In this document: piece after piece, positions 1 through 6,858 of the stretch | How the letters are laid out: every line of letters starts with the position of its first letter | How positions within the stretch are numbered: the stretch's first letter is position 1 | Assembly (NCBI GenBank): GCA_027068385.1 | Contig: JAMOTR010000068.1 | Location: 1-20,108, forward strand | Source of the DNA: Candidatus Heimdallarchaeota archaeon | GTDB taxonomy: Archaea > Asgardarchaeota > Njordarchaeia > Njordarchaeales > JAMOTR01 | Direction: 5' to 3' | Length of the DNA stretch: 20,108 nt | Made by a program: the position numbers and the translations under genes | Notes under the pieces: model-generated | The model's database searches: none | Told to the model about the DNA's origin: nothing | Seen by the model: only the letters and a program-made list of their open reading frames with translations

Positions 1-968
1 GCGCACCGAGAGGCCGCGTTTAAGGAGGCGAAGAGGAGCCCGGTGACGAATACGCATACATGCATAGAGAATAGCGCGAGGGCTATGGAGGAAAGGAATA
101 TGTATGCGGTGAGGAGCTTGCGCCTCCCTACGGTGTCCACTAAAATAGCGTTCGTATAATAGCCCGCGATCATAGCTAAAGACACGTATATGAGGTACTT
201 CATAGAGCCCTTGAGCGAGAATCCTATCGACATTAGATAACGAGGCGCCCGAAGCGTCCGCCCATAATAAGCTAGGGCTAAGGAGAACCGTATAAGAGAA
301 ACGAGTATCGTAACGCGTTTGAAGGATAACAGTTCGTGATTCTCGTGTACGATCTTTACGTCGATCTCTATTCCGAGCTCCTCCGCTACCCTACGCGCCT
401 CTTCCTTGTATCCCCTTGATGCTAGATAATATGGGGTCTCGGTCATCGTTAATACGAGCGGTATGAGAACTATGGGAAACGACCCTACGAGAAACATGTA
501 TCTCCGACCGAACTTAGGGATAATCACGTATGCTGTAGCGGTTACGATAAGCGATCCTACGGCCCGCATCGATTCAAAGACGCTCACGTATAGCCCGCGA
601 CGCTCATGAGGAGCCATCTCTATGAAAGCCGTGGAAGCCGTTGGGAGGACTCCTCCTATTCCCACGCCCGCTAAGAAACGTAACGCTAAAAGCCGCTCAT
701 AAGAATATAGCCGGAAGGAAATTAGGGTGAAGAATGAGTATATGAATAACGATAGAGAAATCGCCACGCGCCTTCCCTTCTTATCCGCTACGATTCCCAT
801 TAACGGCGCACCTACGAGCATCCCCGCGAGGGCTATTCCGGCTAATAATCCGGCCTTATCGTTCGGTATGTCCATAGCCGCGATCACGAAAGATATCATC
901 AGGGCTCCGAATGAGTCGGCTATCCGTACTAACGAGAGTATGGAAAGATGTTTTAGTAAGCTTCTCAT
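1..968 (-). CDS. MFS transporter, C-terminal part cut off by window edge
   Basis: A frame is open from an ATG at 968 (minus strand) to the window edge, giving about 322 residues of a membrane protein. Hydrophobic helices alternate with short loops in the major facilitator pattern. The loop after helix 2 carries the family signature (GIVADKKGRR), helix 4 carries RFLAGVGIGG, the end of helix 6 reads TETPYYL, and a second signature-like loop (ILVDTVGRRKL) follows helix 8. The duplicated signature and the PETPYYL-like motif resemble the sugar porter or aromatic/organic acid:proton symporter branches. The protein should sit in the cytoplasmic membrane and move a small solute by secondary transport; the substrate cannot be read from the sequence. 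A full member has 12 helices, so roughly two helices and the C-terminus lie beyond base 1. The ATG at 978 is in another frame that soon hits a stop. The gene diverges from the longin-like gene at 1050, with a TATA-like GTTTATCC about 29 bases upstream. Confidence 0.9.
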   Translation of the reverse strand, partial: MRSLLKHLSILSLVRIADSFGALMISFVIAAMDIPNDKAGLLAGIALAGMLVGAPLMGIVADKKGRRVAISLSLFIYSFFTLISFRLYSYERLLALRFLAGVGIGGVLPTASTAFIEMAPHERRGLYVSVFESMRAVGSLIVTATAYVIIPKFGRRYMFLVGSFPIVLIPLVLTMTETPYYLASRGYKEEARRVAEELGIEIDVKIVHENHELLSFKRVTILVSLIRFSLALAYYGRTLRAPRYLMSIGFSLKGSMKYLIYVSLAMIAGYYTNAILVDTVGRRKLLTAYIFLSSIALALFSMHVCVFVTGLLFASLNAASRC

Positions 969-992
969 GAATTATCATATTAGTAATTTAGA

Positions 993-1000
993 GGATAAAC
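993..1000 (-). promoter_or_regulatory. TATA-like box for the MFS gene
   Basis: GTTTATCC on the minus strand is centred about 29 bases upstream of the ATG at 968. This would place transcription start at or just before the start codon. It is based on spacing and AT content only. Confidence 0.35.
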
Positions 1001-1020
1001 GTGCTGGTTCTGATCGTAGA

Positions 1021-1030
1021 AATATAAATT
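1021..1030 (+). promoter_or_regulatory. TATA box for the longin-like/helical protein gene
   Basis: AATATAAATT is centred 25 bases upstream of the ATG at 1050, the spacing expected for an archaeal TATA box feeding a leaderless mRNA. This favours ATG 1050 over the in-frame TTG at 1038. Confidence 0.5.
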
Positions 1031-1049
1031 TTGCCTTTTGAAGGGTTAT

Positions 1050-2855
1050 ATGTTATATCGGATATCCGTATTTGATGAGTCTATAATGCCCGTTCTCTAT
1101 CGGAGACCGTTTACGGGCATAACTGAACTAGACCCTTCTTTAATCGCTACACTAAGTAGTATTGTAAAAGCACAAACGAAGCTCGTGACGGAATTCGAGA
1201 CGTATAGTGTAATGTCCGTCGATAAGTTCTACTTAGTTGTCTCACACGATGGTGACGACGTAGGCGTTGATCAAGTAGCCTCGGGGCTAAAAGAGTACGT
1301 TCATAGGGTTGAGAAGCCCGAGACGGAGGAGATGTTAAAGCACATGCGTACGAAATTAAAGCCCAGCGAGCGGGAGATAATTCCGGCTCTGGAGACGTTC
1401 GAAGCCGTAAAGCTGAGGGGGAAAATAGTACGTATTAAGCCCACGATAGAGGCTTCCGAGGATGAGATGCGTAAGTTATTCCTAGCCGGAAAGCTCGACG
1501 AGGTGATTAAACGTGTACCGAGGACGCCCGTAGCGGCTGCGATATACGTAAAGTCCGCGATATTCCTAGAGACTTTTCCGGCTAAGTATCCGCGCGCGGA
1601 CGAGGAGTTCGTGCTTAGCGCTCTTAAACTCATTGGGGATAGGATCATATCTAAATATCTATGGGCCGTTTGGGAACACGTCCGCCATCCGATAAGGTTA
1701 CGTAGGGAGCACATAGAGACCTACGTAAAGAACGCGAAGTACTTTAAGAGCCTCATAGAGAGCGACCCCATACGGGGCCCGATCTTATTATACCCCGTAG
1801 GCGACCCTAGCCTCTACGAGATCATCATGAACACCACCACCGGATATCGGAACGTTATCGCTAGAACTTACTACGGATTTCGGAGGCTTCCGAAGCTTAG
1901 GAGCGTCCAAGAGTTCCTATCCCTAAAGCCTAGAGGAGAAGGTATGGAAAGACTAGCCTCGCTCTCGGAAGTCGCGTTAGCTAGGGACTTAATGCGGTAC
2001 GTGGCGACGGAAGAGGACGCTGAGGATATCATAGCGGAGGCTCCCCTCGTCACTAAACGGTTTAAAGAGCTCGTGGATCTCCTAAAGAAGGAGTTTCCCG
2101 TCCCCGTATCAGTCTTCGCGTACGCTTTATCACGGTTCTCCTCTCACATCTACCGTCTTTCGGCCCTAATGATGATGTATAACCGTGTCTCTAAAGTAGC
2201 GTTCGCGGGCCTCCGTAAGTCTATCGACGCCGCGATGGAGTACGTAGCTAGGTCCGCGCTTGAGGGAGTATTAAGGAGTTATAACCTCGCCCTCATCACT
2301 TCATCACTATTAGAGGCTATGTATGCGATCACTAAAGCACGCGGTGAAGAGTTCGATCCTCATAAGGTGAAACACCTTAAGCTAGCGTCTGGGGTAGCGG
2401 CCTCCACGATATCTCCCGAAACGATAAAGATGCTCGTAGAGAGCGATTCTAGGAACGCCTTCATATACTCGCTTAGGTTCGCGATAGCGATCTCTAAGAT
2501 ATATTCGGCATTCGGGAAGGACGAGGAGATACTTAAGGGTCTAAAGAACGCACTCGAGAGGTCCATGCTTTCGACTTACGTAGAAGAGCTCCCGCTAACG
2601 ATCGTGGATATATTAGACGGACTATCTTCGATATATTCGCTCATAAAACCTTCTCCGTATACCGTTAGGGAGATTATAGGATACGCTAGACGCATGCCCG
2701 TATACGGTCTTATCCTAAAGGTCGTATTCCGGCGGATGAAACATAGGTTCGAGGAGTTCGAGTATAAAGATTTAGTAGAAATAGTAGAATCGGAAGCTCC
2801 CGTCCGAAATCTTCAACTTTTCATCTACGAGTTTTCTTATGACCGAGAAACGTAG
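1050..2855 (+). CDS. Longin/roadblock-like domain plus alpha-helical solenoid protein (paralogue A)
   Basis: This 601-aa protein matches no family that I can name, but it is clearly a paralogue of the gene at 15280. Residues 1 to about 90 read as strand-strand-helix-strand-strand-helix, with a short Asp-Glu-Ser turn (residues 9-11), PV and RRP in strand 2, an E-x-DP cap before helix 1, and SHDGDDVGV at residues 65-73. That order is typical of longin/roadblock folds; the fold assignment is inference. A second conserved block, LFLAGKLDEVI (about 143-153), and FPAKYP (about 176-181) lead into about 400 residues that are almost entirely amphipathic helix, like a tetratricopeptide or HEAT solenoid. 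No signal peptide or membrane helix is seen, so it should be cytoplasmic. The start at ATG 1050 aligns with the paralogue and fits the TATA spacing; a TTG at 1038 would add four residues. The last 20 residues extend beyond the paralogue's end, and the stop lies 17 bases inside the next gene, so the two are probably co-expressed. Confidence 0.8.
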   Translation: MLYRISVFDESIMPVLYRRPFTGITELDPSLIATLSSIVKAQTKLVTEFETYSVMSVDKFYLVVSHDGDDVGVDQVASGLKEYVHRVEKPETEEMLKHMRTKLKPSEREIIPALETFEAVKLRGKIVRIKPTIEASEDEMRKLFLAGKLDEVIKRVPRTPVAAAIYVKSAIFLETFPAKYPRADEEFVLSALKLIGDRIISKYLWAVWEHVRHPIRLRREHIETYVKNAKYFKSLIESDPIRGPILLYPVGDPSLYEIIMNTTTGYRNVIARTYYGFRRLPKLRSVQEFLSLKPRGEGMERLASLSEVALARDLMRYVATEEDAEDIIAEAPLVTKRFKELVDLLKKEFPVPVSVFAYALSRFSSHIYRLSALMMMYNRVSKVAFAGLRKSIDAAMEYVARSALEGVLRSYNLALITSSLLEAMYAITKARGEEFDPHKVKHLKLASGVAASTISPETIKMLVESDSRNAFIYSLRFAIAISKIYSAFGKDEEILKGLKNALERSMLSTYVEELPLTIVDILDGLSSIYSLIKPSPYTVREIIGYARRMPVYGLILKVVFRRMKHRFEEFEYKDLVEIVESEAPVRNLQLFIYEFSYDRET

Positions 2856-4308
2856 AAAGCGCGTTATTATAATGGGAGCTGCCGGAAGGGACTTCCACAA
2901 CTTCAACGTGTTCTTCCGCGATAACCCGGAGTATGAGGTAGTAGCGTTTACGGCTACTCAAATACCTAACATAGAGGGACGCATCTATCCGCCCGAGTTA
3001 GCCGGGAAGTTATATCCGAACGGAATACCCATATATCCGGAGGATCAGCTCGAGGAGCTCATAGAGAAGTACGACGTGGACATCGTGGTGTTCGCATATT
3101 CCGACGTCTCCCACGAGCACGTCATGCATCAGGCCTCTAGAGCTCATTCCCGCGGCGCGGACTTCCGGCTCCTTGGTCCTAAGAGCACCATGCTAAAGGC
3201 TAAGAAGCCCGTGATAGCCGTAGGAGCCGTTCGTACCGGAGCCGGTAAGAGCCCGACGAGTAGGAAGCTCGCGAGGATACTACGCGAGCGCGGATATAAG
3301 GTGGCCGTAGTGAGACACCCGATGCCTTATGGAGACTTAAGGAAACAGATAGCCCAGAAGTTCGAGACGCTCGAGGACCTAGATAAGTACGAGTGCACCT
3401 TCGAGGAGCGCGAGGAGTATGAGCCTCACATTAAAGCCGGAAACGTCGTGTTCGCGGGCGTAGATTACGGTAAGATTCTGGAGATGATAGAGAGCGATCC
3501 GACCATCGACGTCATACTACGGGACGGAGGAAACAACGACTTCCCGTTCTATAAGCCCGACTACTTCATCGTCGTAGCCGATCCGTTAAGACCCGGTCAC
3601 GAGATGAAGTATCACCCCGGAGAGACTAACGCTAGGATGGCCGATGCCGTTATAATCTCAAAGGTGAACTCCGCTCCTCTAGAGAACATCATCCAGGTAG
3701 AACACAACATCGAGAGGATGAATCCCAAGGCTAAGATCGTCGAGGCGGCTCTAGTGATAACCCTAGAGAACCCCGAAGATAAGAAGTACATCGAGGGCAA
3801 GCGCGTCGTTTGTATCGAGGACGGTCCTACCGTGACGCACGGAGAGATGGGTTACGGAGCCGCTTACATAGCCGCGAAGAAGTTCGGAGCCGCTGAGATC
3901 GTGGACCCGAGGCCTTATGCGGTAGGAGAGATCAAGGCGACGTTCGAGAAGTACACGCACTTGAAGCACGTGATACCGAACATGGGATACTCGAAGAAGC
4001 AGATCGAGGACCTAAAGGAGACGCTTAAGCGCATACCCGCTGATACTGTAATCATAGGAACTCCCATCGACCTCAGGCGCATCATCAAGGAGGAGGAGAT
4101 CGGAAAGAAGATGGTGCGCGTGATCTACGAGCTACAGGAGATCGGAAAGCCCGACCTCAACGACCTCGTCGACGAGTTCCTAGAGCGCGTAGGTTTGCCG
4201 AAGAAGAAGGAGCGAAATTTTATAGTTTTATTAGGTCCTTCCTTAACCGATCGTTCGATGCTCTCACGTATCAACGAAGAAGAAATGTGCACGGTTATTC
4301 TTCCTTAA
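2839..4308 (+). CDS. P-loop NTPase of the cyclic 2,3-diphosphoglycerate synthetase-like family (COG2403-type)
   Basis: The 489-aa protein opens with a Rossmann-like strand and turn (VIIMGAAGRDFHNFNV) and continues with a region rich in GIPIYPE and VVFAYSDVSHEHV. A P-loop follows at residues about 132-138 (RTGAGKS), then DVILRDGGNNDFPF and IVVADPLRPGHE. This order is the signature of the archaeal COG2403 family, described as predicted GTPases related to the synthetase that makes the thermoprotectant cyclic 2,3-diphosphoglycerate. True synthetase activity is shown only for methanogen members, so the reaction here is uncertain. The family normally ends shortly after the LDLL-type helix, here near residue 457. 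The last 32 residues read through a T-rich stretch and look like former 3' flank, so a lost stop is likely. The ATG lies inside the preceding gene (17-base overlap), suggesting translational coupling. Confidence 0.85.
   Translation: MTEKRRKRVIIMGAAGRDFHNFNVFFRDNPEYEVVAFTATQIPNIEGRIYPPELAGKLYPNGIPIYPEDQLEELIEKYDVDIVVFAYSDVSHEHVMHQASRAHSRGADFRLLGPKSTMLKAKKPVIAVGAVRTGAGKSPTSRKLARILRERGYKVAVVRHPMPYGDLRKQIAQKFETLEDLDKYECTFEEREEYEPHIKAGNVVFAGVDYGKILEMIESDPTIDVILRDGGNNDFPFYKPDYFIVVADPLRPGHEMKYHPGETNARMADAVIISKVNSAPLENIIQVEHNIERMNPKAKIVEAALVITLENPEDKKYIEGKRVVCIEDGPTVTHGEMGYGAAYIAAKKFGAAEIVDPRPYAVGEIKATFEKYTHLKHVIPNMGYSKKQIEDLKETLKRIPADTVIIGTPIDLRRIIKEEEIGKKMVRVIYELQEIGKPDLNDLVDEFLERVGLPKKKERNFIVLLGPSLTDRSMLSRINEEEMCTVILP
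4216..4233 (+). other. AT-rich stretch inside the tail of the COG2403-type gene
   Basis: AATTTTATAGTTTTATTA interrupts otherwise GC-richer coding sequence exactly where family homology ends. It looks like an archaeal T-rich terminator or a TATA-like element that has become part of the reading frame. Confidence 0.4.
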
Positions 4309-4337
4309 GATTACGGACGAATTCTTCCCTATCTAGA

Positions 4338-4348
4338 GTAATTAATAG
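4338..4348 (+). promoter_or_regulatory. TATA-like box for the L18e gene
   Basis: GTAATTAATAG is centred about 30 bases upstream of the L18e ATG at 4373 in the 64-base gap after the preceding gene. The spacing is slightly long for a leaderless start but plausible. Confidence 0.35.
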
Positions 4349-4372
4349 ATCCAACTCTCGGAATGAGTCGAT

Positions 4373-4744
4373 ATGCGCCTAAAGGGTATCGAAAGAAAGA
4401 CGTCCCTAGATCTTCAGGAGACTATACTCTTGCTTAGGTACGCGCATAAGAAGACGGGCGCTCGTATCCGGAGAGCGGTAGCCGACGAGCTAGAGAGACC
4501 TAGACGTAACATGCGTGCCGTGAACGTAAGCCGCATAAATCGTTATACGAAGCCCGGTGACGTCGTAGTGGTTCCCGGAAAAGTATTAGGAATGGGTACT
4601 TTAGACCATCCCGTAACCGTAGCCGCGTTCAAGTTCTCGAAGCGCGCGAAGGAGATCATCGAGAAGGCCGGAGGGGAAGCTATTACGATAAAAGAGCTCA
4701 TAAGGAGGAACCCTAAGGGAAGTAACGTAAAAATCATCGGATGA
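4373..4744 (+). CDS. rpl18e: 50S ribosomal protein L18e
   Basis: This 123-aa protein is the archaeal/eukaryotic large-subunit protein L18e (eL18). The diagnostic core is VNVSRINRYTKPGDVVVVPG, followed by KVLGMGTLDHPVTVAAFKFS, then an AGGEAITIKEL helix and a NPKGSNVKI tail. Length and order match the family (about 115-125 residues). It binds rRNA in the large subunit. The N-terminus (MRLKGIERKTSLDLQ) is a little longer and more divergent than usual, but ATG 4373 is the only in-frame start that keeps the first helix; the ATG at 4363 is in another frame. In many archaea L18e heads a cluster with L13, S9 and RNA polymerase genes. Here none of these follow; instead it converges on a helical-repeat gene whose stop lies only five bases away. 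Confidence 0.97.
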   Translation: MRLKGIERKTSLDLQETILLLRYAHKKTGARIRRAVADELERPRRNMRAVNVSRINRYTKPGDVVVVPGKVLGMGTLDHPVTVAAFKFSKRAKEIIEKAGGEAITIKELIRRNPKGSNVKIIG

Positions 4745-4755
4745 GTTTTTTACTC
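4743..4755. terminator. Symmetric T-rich terminator between convergent genes
   Basis: GAGTTTTTTACTC spans the two convergent stop codons. The GAGT and ACTC arms flank a T run on the plus strand, which could end L18e transcription. T runs directly after stop codons recur in this window (after 6859, 10805, 11470, 14704 and 17067), as expected for archaeal intrinsic termination. The weak palindrome may be incidental. Confidence 0.4.
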
Positions 4756-6828
4756 GCACCCTTCGTATATCGCGGTTAATATTCCGAACGCTCCATAACC
4801 GCCCGGTGATAAGGAGGCTCTAGCTAAAGTGGGTGTAAACCGCTCGTAGAACCGTGGCTCGTTTACTACGTCCTTATGTACTCTTCTCATCGCTATGAGT
4901 GCCTCTATAGCCTCTATAGGAAGTAGCTCTAGGGAGAACTTACGTATCCTTTCCACCGCTTCCTCGTTCTTTGAGCCTTCGAAGATAAGACCGATCGCCT
5001 TAATCGCCTCCGGACACGGCCTCCGCTTCAAGTACAACTGCTCTAACCGATCTAAGAGCTTTCTATCCGCTAATCCGCGCATCTTCTCTGCTACGAATTC
5101 AGCGAGGCGCTTGGACTCGGTCCTCCTTAGGATCATATATAAGAAAGATATGTACTCCTGGTCCCTCGAGTATGCCTCGGCTAGCTCTTCTAAGAGTGTA
5201 TTAGGAATATCTAGACCATAATTCGTAGCCTTCTCGATAAATTCAGCCCGTAGCGATCCGTCCTTATTCTTTATTCCTAGCCGTCCGCGGAACGATATCG
5301 TCGTGTGTATAGGAAGCATTTCAGCTATCTTCTCTAGCTCCCTATCGGGAACTCCGAGCTTTGAGGCCTCGATGAGGACGCTTAGAGGTATATATAGCTT
5401 CTCTTCTATAGCCTTGTATAATATCTTAAGCGCGACCTCGGAGGTCACTAAATTTAGCGATATAAGCTTGAGTAAGCACCTAGCGTTGAATTTCTCGAAC
5501 CTATCCCGCATGTCCTCGGTCACCTTTCCATAAATTCTTGCGAGGAGTACGGGGAGCTCCTCTTCTAAACCGGATTTCGAGGACATCGCGGTAACGAGAT
5601 CGACGATTTCCTCGTCCCCGCTCCCCTCATAAGCTTCTACCAGTAGTTTCGCGAGCCTCGCTACGTGATGAGGACTAACGAGCTTCCGTATCTCCTTCGC
5701 CCGCTCTAATATTTCTGGATCCTTCAGGTGCTCGGGCGTGAGGGTGGCTATGATGTCGGGGGCTATGGATGGACACATGGTCCTCGAGAGGGCGAGGAAG
5801 GACTTCCTTATGCCGTATTCCCTCACGGCTTCCCTAAGAGCGACGCATCCGTAATGATCTATGATCTTCGAGAGCAACCTCTCATCGGTCCTCATAACAC
5901 ACTTCACCGCTACCTTAGCCGGACATCCGACCGCTTTATACGGTATCATAAGCGCCTCTTCGATCGTACTTGCGTCGAATTTTTCCGCCTCTAATATCCG
6001 ATACCGAGGACATCCGCGCTCTTCCTTTACTATCCTCCGCACCACCTCCCGATGTTCTCTGAGGAACTCCTTAACCCGAGGGGCTTCTGGGGGGCGGCCT
6101 ATGGATATCCGATATCTTATTAGATCCTCTATCGACCGCCCCATAGAGTCCAAGAACTCCAGGATTCCGTTTACGTCCGTGATTATAGTCGAGAACGCCT
6201 TCAATATTATTTCCGGATCCTTAGTCCTAGAGACTACGGCCTTGAGTCCGGATACGTCGTTCGTCCCCCTAAACGTATTTATTAAAGTCTCAAGCGCCTC
6301 TTTCTCGTACCCCTCAGCGAACATCTCAAGAGCCTCATCAAAGAACTCCTTTGGAGCACATAACCTCGCTATTTCGGGCGTGATCCTAGGCTTTATACGG
6401 GATACCGAATGAAGCCGCGCCTTAATCCGGGAGACGACCTTAAGCTTAGGGATTTTGTCTATGATCTCCTCGAGCTTATGTCCCGATACGGCTAATAATG
6501 AGGCTCCTAAATCCTTCTCGATATCCTCTTCGAGCTTTAGTATCTTAAGACCCTCATATGGCTCTAATGTACCCTCCAGAACGCTCTTTTTAATCGCCTT
6601 CACTAACGCCTCTACGTCCTCATATATCCGATGGGGCGAGTTCTCCAAGACGAGGGACCAAAAGCCTCTCGGATACTTATCCGTCTCTTTTATCCGCCTG
6701 GAGGCTACTTCCGGATAATATTCCCGAACGATGAGCGCTACTTTCTTAAGATCCACGGAGAACCTAGTCTCCCTAAGCCTCATAGCTAAGCTCATTCTAG
6801 CGCGTATCGCTCCCCCAATATCGCTCAT
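4750..6828 (-). CDS. Helical-repeat (alpha-solenoid) protein of unknown function
   Basis: The 692-aa protein is not recognised. It is almost wholly amphipathic helices of 12-20 residues separated by short turns, with recurring helix-end patterns such as EALEMFAEGYEKEALETLIN and LEELAEAYSRDQEYISFLYM. This indicates a HEAT, ARM or tetratricopeptide-like solenoid. There is no signal peptide, membrane helix or visible catalytic motif. Five Cys-(Ala)-Pro turns are spread along it (cysteines at about 157, 273, 302, 352 and 605), plus cysteines near 310, 328, 451 and 691; this is more Cys than in the neighbouring longin-like proteins. Those proteins are also helical, but I see no clear sequence match between their bodies and this one. 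The start at ATG 6828 lies 30 bases after the formate dehydrogenase stop, and a T-rich GAGTTTTTC about 28 bases upstream could serve as both terminator and promoter. A scaffold role is a guess. Confidence 0.75.
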   Translation of the reverse strand: MSDIGGAIRARMSLAMRLRETRFSVDLKKVALIVREYYPEVASRRIKETDKYPRGFWSLVLENSPHRIYEDVEALVKAIKKSVLEGTLEPYEGLKILKLEEDIEKDLGASLLAVSGHKLEEIIDKIPKLKVVSRIKARLHSVSRIKPRITPEIARLCAPKEFFDEALEMFAEGYEKEALETLINTFRGTNDVSGLKAVVSRTKDPEIILKAFSTIITDVNGILEFLDSMGRSIEDLIRYRISIGRPPEAPRVKEFLREHREVVRRIVKEERGCPRYRILEAEKFDASTIEEALMIPYKAVGCPAKVAVKCVMRTDERLLSKIIDHYGCVALREAVREYGIRKSFLALSRTMCPSIAPDIIATLTPEHLKDPEILERAKEIRKLVSPHHVARLAKLLVEAYEGSGDEEIVDLVTAMSSKSGLEEELPVLLARIYGKVTEDMRDRFEKFNARCLLKLISLNLVTSEVALKILYKAIEEKLYIPLSVLIEASKLGVPDRELEKIAEMLPIHTTISFRGRLGIKNKDGSLRAEFIEKATNYGLDIPNTLLEELAEAYSRDQEYISFLYMILRRTESKRLAEFVAEKMRGLADRKLLDRLEQLYLKRRPCPEAIKAIGLIFEGSKNEEAVERIRKFSLELLPIEAIEALIAMRRVHKDVVNEPRFYERFTPTLARASLSPGGYGAFGILTAIYEGCE

Positions 6829-6858
6829 AGAAGATAAAATCGGAAATAGATGAAAAAC

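Noticed and set aside
727..1041. Plus-strand 104-aa reading frame at the left end
   Set aside because: It is antisense to the N-terminal part of the MFS gene, which has clear family motifs and membrane helices.
1301..1714. Minus-strand 137-aa frame inside paralogue A
   Set aside because: It mirrors a well-supported coding frame, has no recognisable domain, and long antisense frames are common here because antisense stops are rare.
2798..4308. Reassigned stop codon as explanation for overlong proteins
   Set aside because: TAA, TAG and TGA all end well-supported genes in this window, and the extra tails contain no in-frame stop at all.
5861..6412. Plus-strand 183-aa frame inside the solenoid gene
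   Set aside because: It is Ser/Ile-rich antisense of the 692-aa gene with no start context or family resemblance.
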